Assembly (NCBI RefSeq): GCF_000238915.1
Contig: NZ_BAEG01000085.1
Location: forward strand, 248,001 to 312,000
DNA from: Arthrobacter globiformis NBRC 12137
GTDB lineage: Bacteria; Actinomycetota; Actinomycetes; Actinomycetales; Micrococcaceae
Length of the DNA: 64,000 nucleotides
Reading direction: 5' to 3'
Under the pieces are notes generated by a model. The model made no database searches. It worked only from the letters and a program-made list of their open reading frames with translations, and was not told where the DNA came from. Positions 45,924 to 54,270 of the stretch are shown one piece after another. The position numbers and the translations under genes are program-made. Position 1 is the stretch's first letter. Each line of letters begins with the position of its first letter.

Positions 45924-46004
45924 TTACGAGTGGGCAGCAGCGGGGGCAGGAGTAATGAGAGTGCTTTCGACAGGGCGCGGAGCGCGCACGAATTCTGCAG
46001 TCAT
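45924..46004 (-). CDS. Possible 26-residue peptide
   Basis: ATG 46004 encodes MTAEFVRAPRPVESTLITPA and six more residues, and stops 88 nt before rsgA. The ribosome site GGGGAGG stands 8 nt before the ATG and is among the best in the window. I see no homology or hydrophobic segment. It could be a leader peptide or a short unknown protein. Confidence 0.4.
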   Translation of the reverse strand: MTAEFVRAPRPVESTLITPAPAAAHS

Positions 46005-46080
46005 CAGGTCCACCTCCCCGGTGCGAAGTTCATGCCAGGCTGGCCGCCGCCGGACAGAACATCCGGGGACTCCCCCAGAA

Positions 46081-46105
46081 TAGCCAGCGGGGCGCCGGCT
46101 GGCTA
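46081..46105 (-). terminator. Hairpin after the Nudix gene
   Basis: TAGCCAGC pairs with GCTGGCTA at the outer ends of a 25-nt GC-rich hairpin, 24 nt past the Nudix stop. There is no T-run. Confidence 0.5.
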
Positions 46106-46129
46106 GGGAAACCATGCGGTGGCCGAAAT

Positions 46130-46582
46130 TCAGTCCAGCTTCCCGTTGACCGGCCGCTCCCGGAACAGCCGCAGCGCAGCGTCCACCAGGGACACCCGGT
46201 TGAGCGAGCCGACGTCGGGCAGCGGTATCCACGCGGCGTGCGTGGTGGTGCCGTTCTCTTCGTGGGTGAGCTCCCCGCCCGTCACCCTCGCCTCATACAC
46301 CAGGCGGAGCGCCTGGAAGTCGCGGTCCGCCCCGTCCAGCCGAGAATCCGCCGGCCAGTGCCCGACGTCGATCCCGAGCATCGCACCGATTTCGGCGTGG
46401 TAGCCGGTCTCCTCGAAGACCTCACGGATACAGCCGTCCACCGGGTGCTCGGCCAGGTCCAGCCCGCCGCCGGGCAGCGTCCAGCCTTCCTTGCCGTCCT
46501 GCTTCCAGTACGCCAGGAGGATGGCGCCGTCGCGGATGATCACCGCGTAAGCGGCGGGCCGGGTGTCAAAGAGAACGGTCAT
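46130..46582 (-). CDS. Nudix hydrolase
   Basis: A 150-residue enzyme. A complete Nudix box GGGLDLAEHPVDGCIREVFEETGYHAEIG (split: Gly, five residues, Glu, seven residues, REVFEETG) lies at residues 36-64, giving metal-dependent hydrolysis of a nucleoside diphosphate-linked compound; the substrate is not evident. ATG 46582 follows TACGCT (46589-46594) by 6 nt, so it is probably leaderless and the longer open frame to 46756 is not used. Confidence 0.92.
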   Translation of the reverse strand: MTVLFDTRPAAYAVIIRDGAILLAYWKQDGKEGWTLPGGGLDLAEHPVDGCIREVFEETGYHAEIGAMLGIDVGHWPADSRLDGADRDFQALRLVYEARVTGGELTHEENGTTTHAAWIPLPDVGSLNRVSLVDAALRLFRERPVNGKLD

Positions 46583-46637
46583 GGCTCCAGCGTAGCCCGC
46601 GCTATCCGCGTGCAGGCGGCCGGCCGCGGACCCGGTC

Positions 46638-47609
46638 CTAGGCCTGGTCGCGGACGAGCAGCGGGACTCCGAAAACGGGGTCCTGCTCCAGGATCCGCAC
46701 GTCGTGGACTCCTGCCACGGCCAGATGCTGCCGGAACGATTCCTGGAGCCGGACAACGTTCATGCCCAGGCCGCTGCCCAGAATGACCGGTCCGTCCAGC
46801 CCTAGCTGCCGGAGGACCTGGGCAGCCATGTCCGCCAGGTCCTTGCCCGCCTGGTCGATCAGGTCCCGACTGACCCTGTGGCCGGCGTCGGCCGCCTCCA
46901 CCACGAGCCGGGCCTGCTGCGCCCAGAATCGGCGTCCGGTGTCCGGGGAGTGGAAGAGCGCGATCAGCTTGTTCGGGTCATCGGTGTTGCAGGAGTCCAG
47001 CAGCGCCCTGGTCAGCTCGTCCGGTTCCTGCCCCTGGTTCATCCGCCGCAGACTGTGCCGGACGGCTTCCCTGCCCAGCCAGTAGCCGCTGCCTTCGTCG
47101 CCCAGGAGGTAGCCCCAGCCGCCGGCCCGCGCCTCCTGGCCGGCGCCGTTCGCGCCCCAGGCCGCCGAGCCGGTGCCTGCAATGACTGCGACGCCGGTGC
47201 TGGCGCCGCCTGCCGCGAGCAGGAGCCGGGAGTCGTGGACCACCGTAATCCGGGCCTCCGGGACGTGCGGCTCGATGAGTGCGGCCAGGGCAGCGGCATC
47301 CTCATCGGTGTCGATCCCGCCGGCGCCGGCGTAGACCTGCGCTACCGTGCCCCGGCCGATTTTGGCGAAGAGCTCCGCGAGATGCGCCGCGGCGTCCTCA
47401 CGGCTGACGTTCTGGACGTTGGCGCTCCCCACGCTCTCATCGGCTACCGGTTCCCCGTGCTCGAAGCGGACGCCCCGCGTCTTGGTGCCGCCGATGTCGA
47501 GGCCGATCACGACGTCGCTGGGCTGGGCGGCGCCGGACGGGGCGGCGCCGGACGGGGCTGTGCTGGACGGGACGGGGGCCGCACCGGATAGGTTGTCAGA
47601 ACTAGTCAT
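46638..47609 (-). CDS. BadF/BadG-family kinase, N-acetylglucosamine kinase-like
   Basis: A 323-residue ASKHA-fold protein. The phosphate-1 motif GLDIGGTKTRGVRFE (about residues 35-49), an adenosine-side GVAVIAGTGSAAWG, and GYLLGDEGSGYWLGREAVRHSLR are typical of BadF-type N-acetylglucosamine kinases. The first 30 residues are a Ser/Ala/Pro repeat made by tandem duplication of PSGAA. TAGTCT lies 6 nt before ATG 47609. The sugar specificity is inferred. Confidence 0.87.
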   Translation of the reverse strand: MTSSDNLSGAAPVPSSTAPSGAAPSGAAQPSDVVIGLDIGGTKTRGVRFEHGEPVADESVGSANVQNVSREDAAAHLAELFAKIGRGTVAQVYAGAGGIDTDEDAAALAALIEPHVPEARITVVHDSRLLLAAGGASTGVAVIAGTGSAAWGANGAGQEARAGGWGYLLGDEGSGYWLGREAVRHSLRRMNQGQEPDELTRALLDSCNTDDPNKLIALFHSPDTGRRFWAQQARLVVEAADAGHRVSRDLIDQAGKDLADMAAQVLRQLGLDGPVILGSGLGMNVVRLQESFRQHLAVAGVHDVRILEQDPVFGVPLLVRDQA

Positions 47610-47645
47610 CTGAACAGACTACTGATCAGCCCCAAGGAGCCGGCC

Positions 47646-48677
47646 ATGCCCCACGCCCAGTTTGATACCCGCATTATCGCAGCGCCCATGGCAGGCGGGA
47701 CGTCCACGCCGGGCTTCGTCTCGGCGGTCCACCGCGCCGGAGGACTGGGCTTTCTCGCCGCAGGGTATAAGACCGCGGACGCCGTCAGCGCTGAAATCCG
47801 CGCCTGCCGGGACGCCGGCGTCCGGTTCGGCGTGAACGTTTTTGTACCGGACCATGCACAGCTGAACCCTTCCGCCGACGCCGTGGCAAGGCTGGAGGAG
47901 TACCGGAGCAGCCTTGGCCGTGACGCCGGGCGCTACGGCGTGGCCGTGCCGCCCCTGGTGCTGGACGACGACGACGCCTGGCAGGAGAAGATCGACCTCC
48001 TGCTGCAGAACCCCGTTGAACTGGTCAGCTTCGCGTTCGGGCTGCCCGATTCCGCAGTTGTCGAGGCGCTCCGGAAAGCGGGGTCGACCATCCTCGCCAC
48101 CGTCACCAGCCGCGCCGAGGCTGAGCTGGCAGCGGACCGCGGAGCCGATGCCCTCGTCGTCCAGCACACCAGCGCCGGCGCCCATTCCGGTGCTTTCCTG
48201 CCCGGGACGAAACCCGGCGGCATGCCGCCGTCGACGGCTGACCTGATCCGGGAGGTGGGGGCCGCCGTCGACCTTCCGCTGATCGCGGCCGGCGCGGTGT
48301 CGGACGCCGCCGCCGTCAGGTCGGCCATTGCCGCCGGGGCGGTTGCCGCGCAGGTGGGAACGGCGCTGCTGCGGACGGACGAAAGCGGCGCGCGCCAACT
48401 GCACAAGGACGCCCTTGGCGATGACCGCTTCACCGAAACAACACCCACCCGAGCGTTCACCGGCCGCTACGCACGGGCACTCGTCAATGACTTTGTCCGC
48501 GACCACGGCGACGCCCCTGAAGGTTACCCCGCCATCCACCACCTGACATCCCCCATCCGCGCGGCAGCAGCGGCCGCGGGTGACCGGGAGCGGCTGAACC
48601 TCTGGGCAGGAAAGGGCTGGCGCTCGGCCAGGACCGGCCCCGTGGCCGAAGCGGTGGGCGCGCTGCTGGACAGTTAA
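47646..48677 (+). CDS. Nitronate monooxygenase (2-nitropropane dioxygenase family)
   Basis: A 343-residue FMN-binding TIM-barrel enzyme oxidising alkyl nitronates. IIAAPMAGGTSTPGFVSAVHRAGGLGFLAAGY at the N-terminus, DALVVQHTSAGAHSG with the catalytic His-like position, and the flavin phosphate site LPLIAAGAVSDAAAVRSAIAAGAVAAQVGTALL are all visible in order. AAGGAG precedes the ATG. It is divergent from the BadF-type gene. Confidence 0.92.
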   Translation: MPHAQFDTRIIAAPMAGGTSTPGFVSAVHRAGGLGFLAAGYKTADAVSAEIRACRDAGVRFGVNVFVPDHAQLNPSADAVARLEEYRSSLGRDAGRYGVAVPPLVLDDDDAWQEKIDLLLQNPVELVSFAFGLPDSAVVEALRKAGSTILATVTSRAEAELAADRGADALVVQHTSAGAHSGAFLPGTKPGGMPPSTADLIREVGAAVDLPLIAAGAVSDAAAVRSAIAAGAVAAQVGTALLRTDESGARQLHKDALGDDRFTETTPTRAFTGRYARALVNDFVRDHGDAPEGYPAIHHLTSPIRAAAAAAGDRERLNLWAGKGWRSARTGPVAEAVGALLDS

Positions 48678-48710
48678 GCGCCCGGTGAGGAGCCCGGCGC
48701 CAACGGCCGG

Positions 48711-49697
48711 TCAGGCACCCGACCGGGCCCGGACCAGCTCAGCCAGCAGCGCCGGCCCCTCCTCCAGCACCATCATCCGGAAGAGGCGCAGCGCGTCCGG
48801 TTCGCGCTCCCGCGCGCCGCGGCGCTCGCGCCAGGCCAGACCGATCTCGCGGTATGCCAGGTCCGATTTCAGCGCAATTTCGACCCAGCCCAGGTCGCCG
48901 GTGGCTGCCGTGACGCCGCGGCCCGGGCCGCTGCCGCCCTCCGGGGGAAGGATGCTGACTCCCAGCCCTGCGGACACCAGGCCACGTGCGGTGTGTGAAT
49001 CCTGGCTTTCAAAGGCAATCCGCGGCCTGAAGCCCGCCTCCCTGAACAGGGCATCCGTCAGCGAGCGCAGCCCGTAGCCGGATCCGAGCGCAACGAACGG
49101 GTCTTTCCGGATCTCCGCCATAGCCACCGACGTCCGGCCTGCCAGCGGGTGCCGGTGGTGCACCACAAGCCGAAGCGGTTCACGGTACAGGGCGGCCGAG
49201 CCGATGGTTCTGGCAGCGGGTGCCACGGGTGCGGTCAGGGCGAGATCGGCGGCGCCGGAGGAAAGTTCCGCCAGGCAGCTGTCGCGGGAGCCCTGGCTGA
49301 GGTCGAACTCCGTCTGCGGGTAGCGGCTCCGGAACGCGCTGATGAGCAGCGGCAACGTCGCCTCGCCGAATGTGTGCTGGAAGGTTACGGCGATCCGGCC
49401 GCGCACCACCTCCGACTCGTGCCGGACGAGGTCAAGGCCGGCGCGGAACTCGGCGAGCGCCGATTCCACATAGGGCAGCAGCGTCGCGGCAGCAGGCGTG
49501 AGCCTTACTCCCCTGCCGTCCCTCACCAGCAGGTCGGTTCCCACCACGGCACTGGCGCGCGCCAGTGCGCGGCTGACCGTCGACTGCGGAACGCCAAGCA
49601 GCTCGGCGGTTTCGGTGATGTGCTGTGTCCGCCCAATCTCCGCCAGCAGCGGCAGAACCGGCAGCAGCTGCACGAGCTGCCTGTGTTCGATGTCCAC
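48711..49697 (-). CDS. LysR-family transcriptional regulator
   Basis: A 328-residue regulator with the N-terminal wHTH (LLPLLAEIGRTQHITETAELLGVPQSTVSRALARA) and a periplasmic-binding-like effector domain starting RGRIAVTFQHTFGEATLPLLISAF. GTG 49697 has GGAGG 5 nt upstream; an in-frame TTG at 49712 is less likely. It is divergent from an MFS gene with a palindromic operator between, so it probably controls that transporter. Confidence 0.9.
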   Translation of the reverse strand: MDIEHRQLVQLLPVLPLLAEIGRTQHITETAELLGVPQSTVSRALARASAVVGTDLLVRDGRGVRLTPAAATLLPYVESALAEFRAGLDLVRHESEVVRGRIAVTFQHTFGEATLPLLISAFRSRYPQTEFDLSQGSRDSCLAELSSGAADLALTAPVAPAARTIGSAALYREPLRLVVHHRHPLAGRTSVAMAEIRKDPFVALGSGYGLRSLTDALFREAGFRPRIAFESQDSHTARGLVSAGLGVSILPPEGGSGPGRGVTAATGDLGWVEIALKSDLAYREIGLAWRERRGAREREPDALRLFRMMVLEEGPALLAELVRARSGA

Positions 49698-49725
49698 GGT
49701 TTCCTCCGTCAATCAATCCGTTGCA

Positions 49726-49749
49726 GCATGAATTATCGATGAATCATGC
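49726..49749. promoter_or_regulatory. Candidate LysR operator
   Basis: A 24-bp palindrome beginning GCATGA and ending TCATGC with 10 of 12 matching pairs, centred about 50 nt before the presumed MFS transcription start, the usual place for a LysR activator. A second perfect palindrome CTAGG-TCAG-CCTAG lies at 49758-49771. Confidence 0.5.
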
Positions 49750-49786
49750 ATTGGATGCTAGGTCAGCCTAGATCTACGCTGAAGGC

Positions 49787-51112
49787 ATGCCAACGCCCCG
49801 CACCCACGGAACCCAGCCGAGCGACTCCCGGCCCGCGCCGGCAGCGCGGGCAGAACCGGTGGCAGGGACAGCCGTCGAGTGGAACGGTCATCCCAAGGGT
49901 TCACAGGCCTACGGCAGGATCCTCGCCGGCTTGGCGTTTGCCGGGGTGGCCACCTTCGCCCAGCTCTATTCCACCCAGGCCGTGCTCCCCGTCATGGCCG
50001 CCGAGCTTCGGGTGAGCGCCGCGGAAGCCGCGCTGACCATTTCACTGGCCACCGTGGGTCTCGCCGTCACCGTCATCCCCTGGTCGTTCCTTGCGGACCG
50101 GATCGGGAGGGTGAAGGCCATGACCTGGGGGATCTGCCTGGCCACGGCGCTGGGACTGCTGGTGCCTCTGGCCACGTCCTTCCCCGTCCTGCTGGGCCTC
50201 CGCATGCTGGAGGGCATGGCCCTGGGCGGTATCCCGGCCATTGCCATCGCCTACCTCAACGAGGAGATCGACCGGGCGCACGGTGCCGTAGCGGCCGGAA
50301 GCTACGTCGCGGGCACCACCCTGGGCGGCCTGGCCGGCAGGCTTGTGGCCGGTCCGGCGGGGGAACTGTGGGGATGGCGCGCCGCCGCGCTCGCCGTCTC
50401 CGTCCTGGCCACCGCGGCCGCGGTACTCTTCCTGGTCCTGATTCCCAGGGCCCGCGGCTTCAGCCCGGCCCGGGGCGTAGGCCTCCGCGGAGCGGCCAGG
50501 ACCCTGTCGGGGCACCTGGCCAACCCCCGGCTGATGGCACTCTACGTGCAGGCCTTCCTGCTGATGGGCGGCTTCGTGGCCGTCTACAACTATCTCGGGT
50601 TCCGGCTCTCCGGCGAACCGTTCAGCCTGCCGGCCACGCTCATCAGCCTCATTTTCCTGGCCTATCTGTCAGGCACCGTGACCTCACGCTGGGCCGGAAC
50701 CCTGACGCAGCGCTTCGGCCGGCGCACGGTGCTGCTGGCAGGCATCGGGGTGATGGCGGCGGGCCTGGCCCTCACCCTCACCCAGGTGCTGGTGCTGATA
50801 CTGGCCGGCCTCATCATCTTCACCGGCGGCTTCTTCGCGGCCCACAGCATCGGTGCTGGCTGGACCGGAGCCATCGCCCAGTCGGGCCGGGCACAGGCAG
50901 CATCGCTGTACAACCTCGCGTACTACCTCGGCTCCAGCATCCTGGGCTGGGCCGGAGGACTGGTGTTCCAGTCCCTCGGCTGGCCGGCGCTGGCGGCCGC
51001 CGTCATCATCCTGGGGTGTGCGACGGCGGTGATCACCGCCGTCGCACACCCCACCTCCGGGCGCCGGCGGCGGCAGCGCCAGCCGGACCAGGCAACCCTG
51101 CAGCTTCCCTGA
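49787..51112 (+). CDS. MFS transporter (YnfM-like)
   Basis: A 441-residue 12-helix major facilitator. FAQLYSTQAVLPVMAAELRVSAAEAALTISLATVGLAV and the loop-2 motif LADRIGRVKAMTWG are typical of the YnfM/inner-membrane drug-efflux group. The N-terminal 45 residues are Pro/Ala-rich. TACGCT (49775-49780) is 6 nt before the ATG. Near its 3' end the coding sequence contains a 42-bp perfect palindrome. The substrate is unknown. Confidence 0.9.
   Translation: MPTPRTHGTQPSDSRPAPAARAEPVAGTAVEWNGHPKGSQAYGRILAGLAFAGVATFAQLYSTQAVLPVMAAELRVSAAEAALTISLATVGLAVTVIPWSFLADRIGRVKAMTWGICLATALGLLVPLATSFPVLLGLRMLEGMALGGIPAIAIAYLNEEIDRAHGAVAAGSYVAGTTLGGLAGRLVAGPAGELWGWRAAALAVSVLATAAAVLFLVLIPRARGFSPARGVGLRGAARTLSGHLANPRLMALYVQAFLLMGGFVAVYNYLGFRLSGEPFSLPATLISLIFLAYLSGTVTSRWAGTLTQRFGRRTVLLAGIGVMAAGLALTLTQVLVLILAGLIIFTGGFFAAHSIGAGWTGAIAQSGRAQAASLYNLAYYLGSSILGWAGGLVFQSLGWPALAAAVIILGCATAVITAVAHPTSGRRRRQRQPDQATLQLP
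51012..51053. repeat. 42-bp perfect palindrome inside the MFS gene
   Basis: The two 21-nt halves are exact reverse complements without spacer (centre TGA/TCA at 51032/51033). It codes for part of ATAVITAVAHP, 60 nt before the stop, and may act as a hairpin terminator or transcript-end structure. Confidence 0.9.
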
Positions 51113-51230
51113 ATAATTCGCCGCCGAAGCGGGCAGAAAACCTGCAGATGTTCGGAAGTGGCGCCCGCCTGTGAATGTCTTGGCAACATTGCCGCCGCTA
51201 AGATGAACGGAGAACACTTCAGGAGGATCC

Positions 51231-51740
51231 GTGAGCAGCAACCCGAAGAATATTCGGCCGCCGGCGGGGCACGAGCCGCTTGACGCCATCGATGAGCGGC
51301 TGCTGGCGGCCCTGGTGGACGATGCCCGGATATCCAACAAGCAGCTGGCCGAGCTCGTCGGCATCGCCCCCTCCACCGCCCTCATGCGCACCCGCGCTCT
51401 TTCGGACCGGGGCATCATCCAGGGATTTGAAGCGAAACTGAGCCTTTCCGCGATTGGCCGGTCGGTCCAGGCCCTGATCGCCGTCCGGCTCCGCGCCCAC
51501 GACCGGGAGCAGATCGACCGGTTCACCTCCCGCGTCCCCAAGCTGCCCGCAGTACTGTCGACCTTCCACACGTCCGGCTCGGTCGACTATCTGCTGCACA
51601 TCGCCGTCGCCACCACCGAGGACCTGCGGGACTGGGTTCTGGACAACCTTGCCACCGACCCCGTGGTGGGCCACACCGAAACCACACTGGTGTTCGACCA
51701 CATGCAGGGCAACCACGGGCCGCTGCCGGAACAGGACTGA
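51231..51740 (+). CDS. Lrp/AsnC-family regulator
   Basis: A 169-residue regulator: HTH LDAIDERLLAALVDDARISNKQLAELVGIAPSTALMRTRAL followed by the RAM ligand domain (SGSVDYLLHIAVATTEDLRDWV). AGGAGG stands 6-7 nt before GTG 51231. Lrp members sense amino acids; its target is not evident, though the MFS gene upstream on the same strand is a candidate. Confidence 0.92.
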   Translation: MSSNPKNIRPPAGHEPLDAIDERLLAALVDDARISNKQLAELVGIAPSTALMRTRALSDRGIIQGFEAKLSLSAIGRSVQALIAVRLRAHDREQIDRFTSRVPKLPAVLSTFHTSGSVDYLLHIAVATTEDLRDWVLDNLATDPVVGHTETTLVFDHMQGNHGPLPEQD

Positions 51741-51785
51741 CCCCCGGCTGGGTCAACCGACGGGCGACGGGCCAACCGGCGCTGC

Positions 51786-52022
51786 CTAGCGGCGGGGAAG
51801 GAGCAGCCCCGAGTGGGCTGCCCCCAGGACATCTCCACGCAACAGGCTCAATTCGTCGCGGCGCCGCGCCGCGTCCCGCTGCTGCCGGACGGCTTCCTCC
51901 GGAACAACCCGGCGCCGTTCCGCCCATTCCACCAGGCCGGCGCCTATGCGGACGGCAACGGCTTCCAGCATGGAGGCACGGCGGTAGCCGGGGACGGACT
52001 GGTTGACCGATAGAGCGCTCAT
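51786..52022 (-). CDS. Small protein coupled to an ArsR-type gene
   Basis: A 78-residue protein, Arg/Ala/Glu-rich and helical (GLVEWAERRRVVPEEAVRQQRDAARRRDEL), without cysteines or a membrane segment. Its ATG overlaps the TGA of the upstream regulator gene (ATGA at 52019-52022), so it is translated with it. Similar short proteins at the end of regulator genes in Micrococcaceae are unnamed; the function is unknown. Confidence 0.65.
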   Translation of the reverse strand: MSALSVNQSVPGYRRASMLEAVAVRIGAGLVEWAERRRVVPEEAVRQQRDAARRRDELSLLRGDVLGAAHSGLLLPRR

Positions 52023-52738
52023 GGCTCTTTCCTTTCGGGACTCTCTGACTGTTCTGTGTTGTGTGACTCCGCTTCGGCGGGGTACTGGGTCTTGCGCTGG
52101 CCGCGGGTGCCTGCGGACGCGGGGACACCGAGGATGGGGAAGGCATTGAAGTGGATCTGGACCGGCCGGGCACCCTCCTGGTCCCCCTCGCCGCGGATCT
52201 CCTCCAGCAGCCGGTAGGAGAAGGCCTCCATGGCCTGCGTGTAGGCGCCCAGCTGCTCCTCGTTCATCCGCACATTGGCGGTGCTTACGGTGGCGGCCTC
52301 CAGCCAGTCGCGCTCCAGGGTGTCCGCGCCGTGCGCCATAAAGTCGGCGAGCGCGGCCTGGCGGCGGAGCTCGAATTCCCGGTTCACCAGCCGCGACGCT
52401 TCCTGGGTGGCGGGGGAACTGGCGAGCTCAGGCGACGAAACCTCAATGGCGCCGCGCGGCCGCTCCCACCACCGCTCCCGCGCAGTGCCTTTACCCTCCA
52501 CCTCCCGGACGAAGTCGTGCTTGGCCAGCTGGCGCAGGTGATAGCTCGTGGAGCCGCTGGACTCCCCCAGCAGCTCGCCGAGGCTGCACGCCGTCTGCGC
52601 ACCGTAGCGGGACAGCATCTCCAGGATCTGGACCCGCAGCGGGTGCGCGAGGGCTTTGAGGGAGGCCGGATCCATCTTCCGGACGGGGAACGGCAGATCC
52701 TGCACGTCGGGGGCTTCAGAGTTCGGCTTAGCTGCCAT
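52019..52738 (-). CDS. ArsR-type winged-helix regulator with a TTGCAA operator array
   Basis: A 239-residue regulator. The HTH is at about residues 22-95 (SLKALAHPLRVQILEMLSRYGAQTACSLGELLGESSGSTSYHLRQLAKHDFV), then a helical domain and a disordered, charged C-terminal tail of 50 residues. There are no metal-binding cysteines. ATG 52738 follows TAGCCT (52745-52750) by 6 nt; the -35 TTGCAA is one unit of the repeat array at 52740-52815, so the gene is very likely autoregulated. The MFS gene directly upstream on the same strand may be a partner. Confidence 0.87.
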   Translation of the reverse strand: MAAKPNSEAPDVQDLPFPVRKMDPASLKALAHPLRVQILEMLSRYGAQTACSLGELLGESSGSTSYHLRQLAKHDFVREVEGKGTARERWWERPRGAIEVSSPELASSPATQEASRLVNREFELRRQAALADFMAHGADTLERDWLEAATVSTANVRMNEEQLGAYTQAMEAFSYRLLEEIRGEGDQEGARPVQIHFNAFPILGVPASAGTRGQRKTQYPAEAESHNTEQSESPERKEP

Positions 52739-52739
52739 A

Positions 52740-52815
52740 TCGCAAGGCTACTCTTGCAAAGATTTCTTTGCAATGGTTATTTTGCAATCAATCCTTTGCA
52801 ATCGTTTCTTTGCAA
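52740..52815. promoter_or_regulatory. Array of six 14-bp-spaced TTGCAA boxes
   Basis: TTGCAA at 52754, 52768, 52782, 52796 and 52810 (each the first base), plus TCGCAA at 52740, all in exact 14-bp register; a weaker unit TTACGA would sit at 52824. The array covers the -10, the -35 and about 40 bp upstream of the ArsR-type gene promoter. Confidence 0.85.
52745..52773 (-). promoter_or_regulatory. Promoter of the ArsR-type gene
   Basis: On the minus strand TTGCAA (52768-52773), 17 nt, TAGCCT (52745-52750), and then 6 nt to the ATG. Confidence 0.65.
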
Positions 52816-52879
52816 GATGCTTCTTACGACGGCGATACCGCCGCGCGCGCTGCTACCGCCTGCTGGTTCGGGCCCGCTC

Positions 52880-54115
52880 CTACTGGCGAAGGCTGCGGCG
52901 CCACGTGATCGCTGCGAGCAGCCCCGCCGCGCAGGCGCAGGCTGTCACGAATCCGGCGACGGCCGCGTCGAGCCCGAAGGCCGCCGTCGCCATCCCCAGC
53001 CCCATCACGGGGACAGCACTTCCGAGGTAAGTGATCACATAAACGGTACTGATGATCTGTGCGTGCCGGGATGCCTCCACCTTGCCCGCCACGTCGTTGA
53101 AAACAGTCCGGAAGGCGACGCCCTGGCCGGCGCCTGCGGTCACGCTCGCGGCAACCAGCAGCCACGGGTTTCCGGCGGCACCCGCGGCCGCGAGGAGCGC
53201 CACCGCGCCGCCCAGCACCGCCAGCCCCGCCGGCACCGCGAACCTGCTCCGGACGGCGACCAGCTGGCTCAGGGCGGACGATCCCAGGGTCAGCCCGGCG
53301 AGCAGGCCGATCAGCGGCCGCGAATCGGTGCCGAGGATCTTGGCGAAATAACCGGGCGCGAGGGACAGGCAGAAGCCGAAGACGGCAAAGCTCAGGAAGC
53401 CGACGGCCGCCGCCAGCCAGAATGCGCCCCGGGCCTCGCGGGACACTGTGGGCCGGCGCGGTGCCAGCGCCTTCAGCGGGCGGGGGCCGGCGGCAGGCTT
53501 GATGGCGGGACGGGCCCGCAGCAGGTACAGCGGGACGAGCAGGGCGGCCAGGACGAGTGAATGGATGAGGTAGGGCGTGGTGGTGGAGCCGGGCAGGAGG
53601 GAGAGGATCCCGCCGATCGCGGGTCCCGCCGCCACTCCCCCGGCCGAGGCCAGCAGGGTGAAACGGGAGGCCCACTCCGGGCGCTCCGGCAGTAGTTCGC
53701 GCAGTGCCGCCGAACTGGCCCCGGTGGCCAGGGCGACGGCGACGCCCTGGAGCGCCCGCCCGCCGCACAGTCCGGCAAGAGTGTCCGCGGCCGCAAAGAC
53801 CAGGCCACCGGCAAGCCCCGTCAGCACGGCAAGAACGAGGGCCGCACGGCGCCCGATGTGGTCGGACCAGTGCCCTGCGAGCATGAGCGTGGCCACGAGC
53901 GCCAGGACGTAGGCGGCGAACGCGACGGTGATGCCCAGGGAACCGATGCCCAGCCGTACCTGCAGTAGCGGATACAGCGGGGTCGCCAGGTTTGCTCCCA
54001 CCAGGAGCGTGAAAATGACGACGCCGGCCATGGCCAGCCGTGCGGTGGTGGACGCATTCCAGCCCCAGCGGGTGGCCGTAACCGGACGCATTCGAAGTTC
54101 GCTAAAGACGGTCAT
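52880..54115 (-). CDS. MFS transporter
   Basis: A 411-residue 12-helix transporter. Loop-2 motif LAGHWSDHIGRRAALVLAV and GRALQGVAVALATGASSAALRELLPE are typical of drug/metabolite exporters. ATG 54115 is chosen, with AAGG about 9 nt upstream; the open frame to 54172 has no ribosome site. It is divergent from an Lrp/AsnC gene and sits upstream of the ArsR-type gene on the same strand. The substrate is unknown. Confidence 0.88.
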   Translation of the reverse strand: MTVFSELRMRPVTATRWGWNASTTARLAMAGVVIFTLLVGANLATPLYPLLQVRLGIGSLGITVAFAAYVLALVATLMLAGHWSDHIGRRAALVLAVLTGLAGGLVFAAADTLAGLCGGRALQGVAVALATGASSAALRELLPERPEWASRFTLLASAGGVAAGPAIGGILSLLPGSTTTPYLIHSLVLAALLVPLYLLRARPAIKPAAGPRPLKALAPRRPTVSREARGAFWLAAAVGFLSFAVFGFCLSLAPGYFAKILGTDSRPLIGLLAGLTLGSSALSQLVAVRSRFAVPAGLAVLGGAVALLAAAGAAGNPWLLVAASVTAGAGQGVAFRTVFNDVAGKVEASRHAQIISTVYVITYLGSAVPVMGLGMATAAFGLDAAVAGFVTACACAAGLLAAITWRRSLRQ

Positions 54116-54270
54116 GCCCGTGCCCTTGCCTGTGTGTCCGCGGAACCTGCCCCTTGTGGGGGCTGCTCGCACGGATGGAATCTTGGTATCTAAAGAATGC
54201 GGCAGGAGTGCGTACCCGCGCGTCCTTCTGTGGGAATATTGAGCAAAACCATCAAACTTTGGCCGGATTC

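Noticed and set aside
45924..46232. A 102-codon version of the small ORF before rsgA
   Set aside because: The upstream part has no ribosome site and overlaps the Nudix gene; only the 26-codon version with GGGGAGG is plausible.
49757..49776. DtxR/IdeR iron box before the MFS gene
   Set aside because: Only 13 of 19 positions match and the right half is poor; the perfect CTAGG-TCAG-CCTAG palindrome is better explained as part of the LysR/MFS control region.
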